Below are positions 16,281 through 24,394 of a stretch of DNA of 38,173 nucleotides, piece by piece. Every line of letters begins with the position of its first letter. Position 1 is the stretch's first letter. The translations under genes and the position numbers were made by a program. The notes under the pieces were generated by a model. The model searched no databases and was not told the origin of the DNA. It worked only from the letters and a program-made list of their open reading frames with translations. The DNA is from Desulfovibrio sp. (GTDB lineage: Bacteria; Desulfobacterota; Desulfovibrionia; Desulfovibrionales; Desulfovibrionaceae), in the NCBI GenBank assembly GCA_016284885.1, contig JAEEPQ010000007.1:1-38173 (forward strand), written 5' to 3'.

Positions 16281-16981
16281 GCGTCCGCCTCCCCCTGCCC
16301 TTCCCTGTCAAGGGGGGCAAGGGCGCAGAGCTGCCGGCGCTTGCCGCCAGCCTCGTAGACCGCTTCGGCGTACAGGCGCCAGCCGGCGGGAAGGGGGCGG
16401 CCCTGGAGGGATTCGTTCAGCATGAAGACGGCAAAGCCCCCGCCGGCCACGCGGGGGCCGGCGAAGGCAAGCAGCTTTTCCCAGGGCATGAAGGCCCGGC
16501 TCACCAGCACGTCGCAGGCCCCTTCCCTGGCCATGAAGTCTTCGGCCCGGCCCATGAAGACCTCCGTGCCCCCGAGCTTGAGGGAAAAGACGGCCTGGCG
16601 CAGGAAGAGGGCGCGCTTTTCCCTGGCCTCGACAAGCCAGTAGCGGCCCTTTTTCCAGACGCAGCGCAGGGGAATGCCGGGCAGGCCCGCGCCTGCGCCC
16701 AGATCCCAGACGCGGGGGGCCGCGGGCAGGGGAAGCTGGTCCAGCAGGCGCGCCAGCGGCAGGCTGTCCTGGGCAAGCTCCGCGGCCTCCTGCCAGGAGC
16801 GCGCGCCGACGAGGTTCATGCGCTGGTTCCAGCGCACGAGCATGTCCAGATAGGCCGCGAGGGACCGGGCCGCGTCCATGGCCAAGTCGAGGCCAAGGCC
16901 GGCATAGAAGGCCCGGAGCGCTTCCGGCGTAGGAGATGGCTGCTTCATGGGAGAGTCGGCGTCAGGGGAGCCTTCGCGCAT
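16277..16981 (-). CDS. rsmG: 16S rRNA 7-methylguanosine-527 methyltransferase
   Basis: Methylates G527 of 16S rRNA (also called GidB). The SAM-binding loop is VWDLGAGAGLPGIPL, preceded by the family segment WNQRMNLVGARS, and later LVSRAF. 234 residues from the ATG at 16981, which has GGAG nine bases upstream. A second ATG at 16948 would give 223 residues but has a poorer ribosome-binding site. The stop overlaps the PglB start in ATGA. The gene diverges from fabD, and a candidate promoter with -35 TTGCAA lies 60-90 bp upstream. Confidence 0.93.
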   Translation of the reverse strand: MREGSPDADSPMKQPSPTPEALRAFYAGLGLDLAMDAARSLAAYLDMLVRWNQRMNLVGARSWQEAAELAQDSLPLARLLDQLPLPAAPRVWDLGAGAGLPGIPLRCVWKKGRYWLVEAREKRALFLRQAVFSLKLGGTEVFMGRAEDFMAREGACDVLVSRAFMPWEKLLAFAGPRVAGGGFAVFMLNESLQGRPLPAGWRLYAEAVYEAGGKRRQLCALAPLDREGQGEADA

Positions 16982-17041
16982 CGTCAGCCGCTCCGCGCAG
17001 GAAAGGCCCCGGAAGACGAAGGTCTGGAGCGGCGAAACTAC

Positions 17042-17070
17042 CTTTTACCGCGCAGGCCCTGCACTTGCAA
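17042..17070 (-). promoter_or_regulatory. Candidate rsmG promoter
   Basis: TTGCAA, a 17-nt spacer and TAAAAG on the minus strand. The TTGCAA hexamer (17065-17070) is palindromic and also serves the candidate fabD promoter on the other strand. This is a pattern match only. Confidence 0.4.
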
Positions 17071-17093
17071 GCCGAAACAAAACAACGTAAAAA
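17065..17093 (+). promoter_or_regulatory. Candidate fabD promoter
   Basis: TTGCAA, a 17-nt spacer and TAAAAA on the plus strand, about 80 bp before the fabD ATG. It would drive the long fabD-argS-mla cluster if that is a single transcript. Confidence 0.4.
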
Positions 17094-17171
17094 TGGCAGT
17101 CTGTATGCCCCTCTCTCCCCCCACCTACCCGCCTCCCCTCGCGTGGCGGCGACGCAAAGGACGCAACCATC

Positions 17172-18101
17172 ATGCAGGAGTTCTCCCTTCTTTTCCCAGG
17201 CCAGGGCGCCCAGATCCCCGGCATGGGTCGCGACGTAGCCGACAGCTCCAAGGACGCCATGGACATCTGGAAGAAGGCCGAAGCCGCCAGCGGACTGCCC
17301 CTGAGGGGCATCTACTGGGAGGGCGACAAGGAGGCCATGGCCGACACCCGCGCCCTCCAGCCGGCGCTCACCGCCATGAACCTCTCCCTGTGGCAGGCGC
17401 TCTCCAGGAACGTGCGCCCCCAGGCCTGCGCAGGCCACAGCCTCGGCGAATACAGCGCCCTGTGCGCGGCCGGCGTGCTCGACCTCGACACGACCCTGGC
17501 CGCCGTCTCGCTCAGAGGCGCCCTCATGGCCGACTGCGACCCCGACAGGAAGGGCGCCATGGCGGCCATCGTGAAGCTTGCCCTGGAGGAGGTGGAGACC
17601 ATGGTGGCCGAGACCGCCAGGGAGACCGGCCTCACCATTCTCATTGCCAACTACAACACCCCGGGCCAGTACGTCGTCTCCGGCGACCGCGAGGCCGTGG
17701 ACATGGTGGGCCAGAAGGCCAAGGCGGCCAAGGGCCGCGCCATCGCCCTCGAGGTGAGCGGCGCCTTCCACTCCCCGCGCATGCAGGGCGCCTGCGACGA
17801 ACTGGCCAAGATGCTGAAGAAGGCCGTCTGGCGCAAGCCTTCCTGCCCCGTCTACTCCAACGTCACCGGCGGCCCTCTGGCCGACGGCGAGAGCATTAAG
17901 GACGCCATGCTGGTCCAGATGGTCTCTCCGGTGCGCTGGATAGACATCATGGAGAGCATGCACCGCGACGGCATGCGCGCCTATCTGGAAGCGGGCCCCA
18001 AGGCCGTGCTCGGCAAGATGGTGTCCAAGTGCGTCCCCTCCATGGACGGCGTGAGCGTGGGCCTTGCCTGCGACCAGGCCTCCCTGGAGAGCTACCTCTA
18101 G
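17172..18101 (+). CDS. fabD: Malonyl-CoA:ACP transacylase
   Basis: Transfers malonyl groups from CoA to acyl carrier protein, supplying type II fatty-acid synthesis. 309 residues, the usual length. The active-site serine is Ser90 in GHSLGEYSA and the partner histidine is His200 in VSGAFHSPRM. The N-terminal LFPGQGAQIPGMG is the family signature. AAGGA lies about ten bases before the ATG at 17172. No other fab genes are adjacent; instead it heads a plus-strand cluster followed 48 bp later by argS. Confidence 0.95.
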   Translation: MQEFSLLFPGQGAQIPGMGRDVADSSKDAMDIWKKAEAASGLPLRGIYWEGDKEAMADTRALQPALTAMNLSLWQALSRNVRPQACAGHSLGEYSALCAAGVLDLDTTLAAVSLRGALMADCDPDRKGAMAAIVKLALEEVETMVAETARETGLTILIANYNTPGQYVVSGDREAVDMVGQKAKAAKGRAIALEVSGAFHSPRMQGACDELAKMLKKAVWRKPSCPVYSNVTGGPLADGESIKDAMLVQMVSPVRWIDIMESMHRDGMRAYLEAGPKAVLGKMVSKCVPSMDGVSVGLACDQASLESYL

Positions 18102-18149
18102 CGGGCGCCCTCCCCCCTCGGCGTCAACGATTTTCAGGAGTTTCAAGAC

Positions 18150-19805
18150 ATGCAGGCATTCGACATCGTGCGCTCCGCGCTGGCGGACTTCCTCAAGGAA
18201 AAAGGACTGGAATGGCCGGCCAAGGCCGTGGTGGAGCCGCCCAAGGATCCCAGGCACGGCGACTGCGCCACCAACATGGCGCTCCTTTTGGCAAAGCCCC
18301 TCAGGAAGTCCCCGCGGGACGTGGCCGCCGAGCTCTGCGCCTTCCTCGAGGCGCACGGCCAAGACGTCGAAAAGGCCGAGAGCGCAGGACCCGGCTTCTG
18401 CAACGTCACCTTCTCCCAGGACTTCTGGCGCCGGGTCGTCCTCGAGGCCGAGGAGCAGGGCGATGCCTTCGGCGCCTCCGACGCCGGCAAGGGCAGAAAG
18501 TGCCTCGTCGAATACGTTTCCGCCAACCCGACGGGTCCCCTGCACGTGGGCCACGGCAGGGGCGCCGCGGCCGGCGACAGCCTCGCCCGCATCCTGCGCA
18601 AGGCCGGCTACGAGGTCACGACCGAATACTACATCAACGATGCAGGCCGGCAGATGCGCCTGCTGGGCCTGGCCGTCTGGTACCGCCTCAGAGGCCTCGC
18701 CGGCCGGCCCATGCCCGAGCCCGAGGAGTACTACCGCGGCGCCTACATCGTCGACATCGCCCGCGAGATGCTGGAGCAGGATCCCGGCCTCGCCGGGCTT
18801 TCCGACGCCGAAGGGCAGGACCGCTGCTACGAGTACGCCAAGGACCAGATCCTTGCCGGCATCAAAAAGGATCTCGACGAGTTCCGCGTGGAGCACCAGG
18901 TCTGGTTCTCCGAGAAGACCCTGGTCGACGGCGGCAAGGTGGACAGGGCCTTCCAGGCGCTCAAGGACGCCGGCTACACCTACGAGAAGGACGGCGCCCT
19001 GTGGTTTGCGACCTCGAAGCTCGGCGACGACAAGGACAGGGTGCTGCGCAAGTCCGACGGATCCCTCACCTACTTCGCCTCCGACATCGCCTACCACCAC
19101 GACAAGTACGGGCGCGGCTTCGACTGGCTCATCGACGTCTGGGGCGCAGACCACCACGGCTACGTCCCGCGCATGAAGGCCGCCGTCCAGGCCATGGGCC
19201 GGGATCCCGGCTCCTTCGACGTGGTGCTCATCCAGCTCGTCAACCTGCTGGTTGCCGGCAAGCCCGTGGAGATGTCCACCCGCAAGGGAACCTTCGAAAC
19301 CCTCGCCGACGTAGTCAAGGAAGTGGGCGTGGACGCGGCCCGCTTCATGTTCCTCTCGCGCAAGACCGACGCAGCCGTGGACTTCGACCTCGAGGCCGTG
19401 AAGCAGCGCACCATGGAGAACCCGGTCTACTACGTCCAGTACGCCCACGCCCGCATCAAGGCGGTGCTCCGCAGGGCGGAGGAAGCCGGCTTCGTCCTGC
19501 CCGCGCGCTCGGAGCTCAAGGACCTGGCAGGCCTTGCCAGCCAGGACGACATGCTCCTGCTGCGCAAGCTGGCCCTCTTCCAGGACATGGTGGAGACGGC
19601 AGCCAGGACCCTCAACGTGCACCACGTGAGCCACTACCTCATGGAGCTGGCCCAGATGCTGCACAGCTACTACACCAAGTACCCCATCCTCAAGGCGGAA
19701 ACGAAGGCGCTCGCCTGCGCCCGCCTGGCCCTGCTGCGCGCGGCCGCCCAAGCCGTTGCCAGCGGCCTTGCCCTCATGGGCGTGAGCGCCCCCGAGCACA
19801 TGTAG
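18150..19805 (+). CDS. argS: Arginyl-tRNA synthetase
   Basis: Charges tRNA-Arg with arginine. 551 residues, normal for bacterial ArgRS. The N-terminal Add-1-like domain is followed by the class I signature HVGH (residues 132-135) in NPTGPLHVGHGRG. The KMSKS-equivalent region reads MSTRKGTF, the degenerate form common in this enzyme. The C-terminal DALR anticodon-binding domain runs from about YVQYAHARI to the end. CAGGAG precedes the ATG at 18150. The SPOR-like gene follows after 49 bp. Confidence 0.96.
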   Translation: MQAFDIVRSALADFLKEKGLEWPAKAVVEPPKDPRHGDCATNMALLLAKPLRKSPRDVAAELCAFLEAHGQDVEKAESAGPGFCNVTFSQDFWRRVVLEAEEQGDAFGASDAGKGRKCLVEYVSANPTGPLHVGHGRGAAAGDSLARILRKAGYEVTTEYYINDAGRQMRLLGLAVWYRLRGLAGRPMPEPEEYYRGAYIVDIAREMLEQDPGLAGLSDAEGQDRCYEYAKDQILAGIKKDLDEFRVEHQVWFSEKTLVDGGKVDRAFQALKDAGYTYEKDGALWFATSKLGDDKDRVLRKSDGSLTYFASDIAYHHDKYGRGFDWLIDVWGADHHGYVPRMKAAVQAMGRDPGSFDVVLIQLVNLLVAGKPVEMSTRKGTFETLADVVKEVGVDAARFMFLSRKTDAAVDFDLEAVKQRTMENPVYYVQYAHARIKAVLRRAEEAGFVLPARSELKDLAGLASQDDMLLLRKLALFQDMVETAARTLNVHHVSHYLMELAQMLHSYYTKYPILKAETKALACARLALLRAAAQAVASGLALMGVSAPEHM

Positions 19806-19854
19806 CAGCCTGTGCGCCCGCGACCTGCGGGCGCCATCCCCCAGGGAGAATGCC

Positions 19855-20583
19855 ATGGCAATGCATCTGCAGAACTTCTTCCGGCAGACCCAGGGGCGCG
19901 ACGGCACGTCCCACTTCGTCGTGACCCTGAGCGCGCCCGCCTTCGCGCTTGCCGTCGCCGTCGTCGCCGTGACCCTCGGCTGGTGCTTCTTCATGGGCTT
20001 CATGGTCGGTCGCGGCCAAAACCCGGAAAAGCACCTCGAGGAGATTGCGGGCATGCTGCAGCCGGCAGGCCAGCAGGCCCAGGCGCCTGCCGCGAAGCCC
20101 GAAGACGCCGCGCAGGGCCAGGACGGCGCTGCCGGACAAGGCGGGCAGGACGGCCCCGGCGGCCAGGATGCGGGCGCCCAGGGCGCCGAAGCGGGACAGG
20201 ACGCCACAGGCCAGGACGTCGAGGAAGCAGGCCAGGCCCAGCGCTCTCAGGCCCAGAAGCCGCAGGCGCCGGCGGTTCCGGCGCAGGCGCCGCTCAAGGA
20301 CGCCATCAAGCCCAAGCCCCAGGACAAGCCCAAGGCTGAGCCTGCCGTTCCCACCTTCACCTACACCTACCGCCTGGCCACGGTGAAGTCGCAGGAGGCC
20401 GCCAAGAGCGAGCAGAAGCGCTACGCCCGCAAGGGCTTCAGCTGCGTCATCCGCAACCTCGGCACGGGCTTCAGCCTCAACCTCACCGTCACGGGCACGG
20501 AGAAGGACGACCAGGCCCTGCGCCAGAAGCTCAAGAGCGCCGGCCTCGGCGCCCCCATGCTCCTCTCCAAGAAGAAGCGCTAG
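19855..20583 (+). CDS. Membrane-anchored protein with SPOR-like C-terminus
   Basis: 242 residues: a short cytoplasmic N-terminus, one membrane helix (FALAVAVVAVTLGWCFFMGFMVG, about 23-45), a long low-complexity linker rich in Ala, Gln, Gly and Pro (about 60-155), and a C-terminal domain of about 75 residues (TYTYRLATVKSQEAAKSEQ onward) resembling SPOR domains. SPOR domains bind denuded peptidoglycan, often at the division site. The linker would span the periplasm. The domain call is from pattern and is not certain. CAGGGAGA lies before the ATG. The location between argS and mlaE suggests a cell-envelope role. Confidence 0.72.
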   Translation: MAMHLQNFFRQTQGRDGTSHFVVTLSAPAFALAVAVVAVTLGWCFFMGFMVGRGQNPEKHLEEIAGMLQPAGQQAQAPAAKPEDAAQGQDGAAGQGGQDGPGGQDAGAQGAEAGQDATGQDVEEAGQAQRSQAQKPQAPAVPAQAPLKDAIKPKPQDKPKAEPAVPTFTYTYRLATVKSQEAAKSEQKRYARKGFSCVIRNLGTGFSLNLTVTGTEKDDQALRQKLKSAGLGAPMLLSKKKR

Positions 20584-20616
20584 GCCCAGGCCTCAAGGCG
20601 CGCCCAAAGGGACGCT

Positions 20617-21405
20617 ATGAAGGACAACATCTTTGCGGCCGTGGGCCGGACCTTTCTGGAAGCCGTCGGCTTCATGGGAAGCGTGGCGATCTTTCTCTTC
20701 GAGGGCCTTGTCCAGACCTTTGCCAGCGCCAAGATCTTCCCCAGGTCGCTGCGCCAGATCTACGTCATTGGCCACAAGTCTCTCTTCCTCATCCTGCTCA
20801 TCAGCCTCTTCTGCGGCATGGTGCTGGGACTCCAGGGCTACTACACGCTCATCAAGTTCGGCTCCGTGGGCTTCCTCGGCGCCGTGGTCTCCCTCTCGCT
20901 CATCCGCGAGCTCGGCCCCGTGCTCACCGCCATCATGCTCACCGGCCGCGCCGGATCCTCCATGACGGCGGAGATCGGCGTCATGCGCATCACGGACCAG
21001 ATCGACGCCCTCGACGTCATGGACATCAACTCCATGTCCTATCTGGTGAGCCCGCGCCTGGCGGCCTCCCTGGTCTCCTTCCCCCTGCTCACCGCCGTCT
21101 TCGACGTGGTGGGCATCGTCGGCGGCTACCTCACGGGCGTCGCCATGCTCAACATGAACCAGGGCGCCTACTTCTACCGCATCTCCTCCTCGGTAAGCAT
21201 GGACGACATCGTCTGCGGCTTCGTCAAGGCCGTGGTCTTCGGCCTGCTGGTGACGACCGTGTGCTGCCACCAGGGCTACTACACCCACAGGCGCCGAGAC
21301 AGCGTGGGACCGGAGGCCGTCGGCAACGCCACCACGAGCGGCGTGGTCATCTCCTGCGTTCTCATTCTGGCCTCGGACTACGTGCTCACCTCCATCTTCC
21401 TCTAA
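20617..21405 (+). CDS. mlaE: Phospholipid ABC transporter permease MlaE
   Basis: Integral inner-membrane permease of the Mla transporter, which moves phospholipids between the inner and outer membranes. 262 residues with about five or six membrane spans. The conserved MlaE segment LIRELGPVLTAIMLTGRAGSSMTAEIG-type core is present around residues 90-120, followed by EIGVMRITDQIDALDVM. It begins the mlaE-F-D-C-A run, all on the same strand with short gaps or overlaps. The next gene, mlaF, starts 9 bp after the stop. Confidence 0.94.
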   Translation: MKDNIFAAVGRTFLEAVGFMGSVAIFLFEGLVQTFASAKIFPRSLRQIYVIGHKSLFLILLISLFCGMVLGLQGYYTLIKFGSVGFLGAVVSLSLIRELGPVLTAIMLTGRAGSSMTAEIGVMRITDQIDALDVMDINSMSYLVSPRLAASLVSFPLLTAVFDVVGIVGGYLTGVAMLNMNQGAYFYRISSSVSMDDIVCGFVKAVVFGLLVTTVCCHQGYYTHRRRDSVGPEAVGNATTSGVVISCVLILASDYVLTSIFL

Positions 21406-21414
21406 GGAGCGGCC

Positions 21415-22230
21415 ATGGCAAGCTGGGACATACGCTTCGACCGCCTCCAGGCGGGCTACGGCGAGCGCAGGGTGCTCACCGACGTCAACGGCGTCCTTCC
21501 CGGAGGCGCCGTCTCGGTGATCCTCGGCGGCTCCGGCTGCGGCAAGTCCACCCTTCTGCGCCAGATCATCGGCCTCTCCAAGCCCATGGGCGGCAGCATC
21601 GTCATCGGCGGACAGGACATCTCGACCATGGACAGGAAGGCCTTCCGAAGGCTGCGCCGCCACATGGGCGTGCTCTTCCAGGACGGCGCCCTGCTCGGCG
21701 CCCTGACGCTCGGGGAAAACGCGGTCCTGCCGCTCTCCGAGCACCTCTCCCTGCCGAAGGACCTTTTACGCCGGGAGGCTCTGCGGGTGCTTTCCATGGT
21801 GGGGCTCGCCGAGTTCATCGACTACTACCCTAACGAGCTCTCCGGCGGCATGCGCAAGCGCGCAGGGCTCGCCCGCGCCATCGTCGCGGAACCCAGGATC
21901 CTGCTCTGCGACGAGCCCACCTCGGGCCTCGATCCCATCACGGCAGCCCGCATGGACGATCTGCTCCTCTCCATGCACCGCCACTACCCCGACATGACCA
22001 TCGTCGTGGTCAGCCACGACCTCGACAGCCTCGAGCGCATCGCCGGCCACGTGCTCGTGCTCAGGGACGGCGTCTCCTCCTTCTGCGGCAAGCTCGAGGA
22101 GCTCAGAAAGGCCGACGATCCCTACCTCAGGCAATTCCTGCGCCGCGATGCCGGCGAGGTCAACGACTGCGGAGCCCAGGCAATGGACGGCACCGTTGCG
22201 GCCAGCCTCAAGCGCTGGCTCGAGAGCTGA
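21415..22230 (+). CDS. mlaF: Phospholipid ABC transporter ATPase MlaF
   Basis: ATP-hydrolysing subunit that powers MlaE. 271 residues. Walker A is GGSGCGKST (about 40), the signature is LSGGMRKRAGLARA, which with its RKR is characteristic of MlaF/Mkl-type ATPases, Walker B is ILLCDEPTSGLDP, and the switch histidine is in VVSHDLDS. TAAGGAG lies just before the ATG at 21415. mlaD follows after a 115-bp gap, the only large gap inside the mla run. Confidence 0.95.
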   Translation: MASWDIRFDRLQAGYGERRVLTDVNGVLPGGAVSVILGGSGCGKSTLLRQIIGLSKPMGGSIVIGGQDISTMDRKAFRRLRRHMGVLFQDGALLGALTLGENAVLPLSEHLSLPKDLLRREALRVLSMVGLAEFIDYYPNELSGGMRKRAGLARAIVAEPRILLCDEPTSGLDPITAARMDDLLLSMHRHYPDMTIVVVSHDLDSLERIAGHVLVLRDGVSSFCGKLEELRKADDPYLRQFLRRDAGEVNDCGAQAMDGTVAASLKRWLES

Positions 22231-22235
22231 GCTCA

Positions 22236-22251
22236 GGGGCTGGAAAGCCCC
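22236..22251 (+). other. Small hairpin in the mlaF-mlaD gap
   Basis: A 6-bp stem GGGGCT/AGCCCC closed by a GGAA tetraloop lies just after the mlaF stop. There is no T-run after it, so it is more likely an mRNA-stability or processing element than a terminator. The remainder of the 115-bp gap shows only the mlaD ribosome-binding site (TTGAGGAAC). Confidence 0.3.
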
Positions 22252-22345
22252 TTGCCGCCGGGCATCCAGCTTGCCTTGCAGGCTGCCGGAAGCTATATTT
22301 CCCATGTTTTACCGCGCTCGCAGCGCTTCTTGAGGAACAGCATTC

Positions 22346-22804
22346 ATGAACAGCAGCACCCGCGCCACGGCCGTCGGCGTCTTCGTCCTCATCGGCCTCC
22401 TCTGCGTCGCCTACATGACGGTCAAGCTCGGCAAAATGGAGCTCTTCACCGGCGACGGCTTCGAGCTGACGGCCCGCTTCACCAACGTCTCAGGCCTTCG
22501 GGTCGGCGCAGACGTGGAAATGGCCGGCATTCCCGTGGGGCATGTGCAGAGCATCGTCCTCCACCGCACGGAGACCGACACCCTCGCCGTGGTCACCATG
22601 CGCTTCGAGCGGGATCTCAAGATCCCTGACGACACCATTGCCTCGGTCAAGACCGCAGGCCTCATCGGCGACAAGTTCATAGCCGTCACCCCCGGCGGAT
22701 CCCCCGACATCCTGCCGCGGGGCGGCGAGATCAGCGACACGGAGCCCGCCGTTGATCTGGGCTCGCTTATCAGCAAATACGCTTTCGGAGATGTGAAAAA
22801 ATGA
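22346..22804 (+). CDS. mlaD: MCE-domain lipid-transport protein MlaD
   Basis: Anchored periplasmic component that forms a hexameric ring on MlaE and binds phospholipid. 152 residues: one N-terminal membrane helix (TAVGVFVLIGLLCVAYMTV) and one MCE domain (about 38-118) with VSGLRVGADVEMAGIPVGHV, typical of MlaD. A C-terminal tail ending KYAFGDVKK follows. The length matches single-domain MlaD. Its stop overlaps the mlaC start by ATGA, so translation is coupled. Confidence 0.94.
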   Translation: MNSSTRATAVGVFVLIGLLCVAYMTVKLGKMELFTGDGFELTARFTNVSGLRVGADVEMAGIPVGHVQSIVLHRTETDTLAVVTMRFERDLKIPDDTIASVKTAGLIGDKFIAVTPGGSPDILPRGGEISDTEPAVDLGSLISKYAFGDVKK

Positions 22805-23448
22805 GCACTGCACGCTTCACCGCCTTCCGCGCGGGCGTCATCGCCCTGGCCTTTGCCTTTGTCCTGCTGGCGGCCTACGCCTGCGAGGCGGCCTCGCCCT
22901 CCCGCCAGACCCTGGAAAACTCCATCACCCGCGTCCTCAACTTCATCAAGGATCCCGGCTACGTCAATCCGGCCACCCGCGGCCCCCTGCGCCGGCAAAT
23001 CGAGGACGAAGTCTACCACATCTTCGACTTCACCGAATTCTCCGCCCGCACCGTCGGCCAGCGCTGGAGCACCTTCACGCCCCAGCAGCAGAAGAAGTTC
23101 TCCGATGCCTTCGCCGAACTGCTCCTGTGCACCTACCTTGGCAAGATCGACGGCTACAACGGCGAGAAGGTCGCCTTCGTGGGCGAGCGCGCCAACCAGG
23201 CCGGCGACCGCGTGGAGCAGAAGACCCTTCTCACCATGAAGGACGGCAAGAAGATCCCCGTGGACTACAGGATGATGCCCAAGAACGGCGGCTGGTGCGT
23301 CTACGACGTCATCGTCGAGGGCGTGAGCCTCGTCAAGAACTACCGCACCCAGTTCCAGGACATCCTGCAGACCTCGAGCCCCGACGAGCTCACCGCCCGC
23401 GTCAAGACCAAGGCCCTCGAAGCCAGGAATGCCGGCAATGCTAAGTAG
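22801..23448 (+). CDS. mlaC: Periplasmic phospholipid carrier MlaC
   Basis: Soluble shuttle that carries phospholipids across the periplasm between MlaD and MlaA. 215 residues with a signal peptide (VIALAFAFVLLAAYACEAASP). The MlaC/Ttg2D fold is indicated by FDFTEFSARTVGQRWSTFTPQQQKKFSDAFAELL and, towards the C-terminus, GWCVYDVIVEGVSLVKNYRTQF, which matches the conserved family motif. It overlaps mlaD by 4 bp and mlaA by 11 bp. Confidence 0.94.
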   Translation: MSTARFTAFRAGVIALAFAFVLLAAYACEAASPSRQTLENSITRVLNFIKDPGYVNPATRGPLRRQIEDEVYHIFDFTEFSARTVGQRWSTFTPQQQKKFSDAFAELLLCTYLGKIDGYNGEKVAFVGERANQAGDRVEQKTLLTMKDGKKIPVDYRMMPKNGGWCVYDVIVEGVSLVKNYRTQFQDILQTSSPDELTARVKTKALEARNAGNAK

Positions 23449-24388
23449 CACATTCGCCGGACGCTTCCTGCCGCTCGCCCTCGCTCTGCTTCTGGGGCTG
23501 GCAGTCCTGCATGTCCCTGCCGGAGCCAAGGCCAGCCAGCAGCCGACGGCAGCGCAGCGGCCCGGCGCCGTGACAGCCCGCGTCAACGTCGCCAAGCCCG
23601 CCGGCACGAAGGACGCCGTGCCCTCCGCCGTCTACGGTCAGCGCGGCGGCGGACTGCCCACGACAGGCATCTTTGTCAGGAAGAAGCGCTCCCTCGAACA
23701 GCAGGTCACCGCCTCCATCGACGAGCTCGAGGAGCTCGACGACTACGCCAGCGGCGAGCCCCAGCTCATTGCCGACCCCATCGAGCCCTGGAACCGCTTC
23801 TGGTTCGGCTTCAACGACATTTTCTACCTTTACGTGGCCAACCCTGCCTACCGCTTCTGGGAGACCGTCACGCCGAGGCAGCTGCGCACCGGCATCAGCA
23901 ACGTCTTCCGCAACCTGCTCTTCCCCATGCGCTTCATCAACAACCTGCTCCAGTTCCGCTTCAAGGAGGCGGGCGTGGAGTTCGGGCGCTTCATCGTCAA
24001 CTCCACGGCCGGCCTCGGTGGGCTCGTGGACATCGCCAAGCACAAGAAGACCATCGTCCCCGTGCATCCGGAAGGCGAGGACTTCGGTCAGACGCTCGGC
24101 CGCTGGGGCTTTGGGCACGGCTTCTACATCGTCTGGCCCTTCATCGGCCCCTCCTCGGTGCGCGAAACCTTCGGCCGGGCCGGCGACTACTTCCTGTATC
24201 CTGCCTTCTGGGCATCCTACGCCATCCACCCCTGGTACGTGCCCACGGGCATCCAGACCGGCTTCTTTTTCAACGACCTCGATGACGTGCTTCCCACCTA
24301 CTTCGATCTGAAGAAGGCGGCCGTGGATCCCTACATCATGATGCGCGAGGCCTGGGTCAAGCACCGCGCCGTGCAGGTCGCCCGCTAG
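23438..24388 (+). CDS. mlaA: Outer-membrane phospholipid-removal protein MlaA (VacJ), no lipobox
   Basis: MlaA extracts phospholipids from the outer leaflet of the outer membrane and passes them to MlaC. The start is put at the ATG at 23438, which has AGGA nine bases upstream; the track's 23429 ATG directly abuts that AGGA. 316 residues. After a signal-like helix (FLPLALALLLGLAVLHVPAGAKA) comes a spacer of about 80 residues and then the MlaA domain: DPIEPWNRFWFGFND, NLLFPMRFINNLLQ, EDFGQTLGRWGFG, and PYIMMREAW near the end. MlaA is usually a lipoprotein, but there is no cysteine in the signal region, so it is either secreted by signal peptidase I or anchored differently. Confidence 0.92.
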   Translation: MLSSTFAGRFLPLALALLLGLAVLHVPAGAKASQQPTAAQRPGAVTARVNVAKPAGTKDAVPSAVYGQRGGGLPTTGIFVRKKRSLEQQVTASIDELEELDDYASGEPQLIADPIEPWNRFWFGFNDIFYLYVANPAYRFWETVTPRQLRTGISNVFRNLLFPMRFINNLLQFRFKEAGVEFGRFIVNSTAGLGGLVDIAKHKKTIVPVHPEGEDFGQTLGRWGFGHGFYIVWPFIGPSSVRETFGRAGDYFLYPAFWASYAIHPWYVPTGIQTGFFFNDLDDVLPTYFDLKKAAVDPYIMMREAWVKHRAVQVAR

Positions 24389-24394
24389 CGGCGT

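Noticed and set aside
16962-20207. 1081-aa minus-strand ORF
   Set aside because: It is antisense to fabD and argS, both clearly real, and starts in the SPOR-like gene. High-GC DNA commonly leaves long open shadow frames; the His/Gly/Val-rich composition is typical of that.
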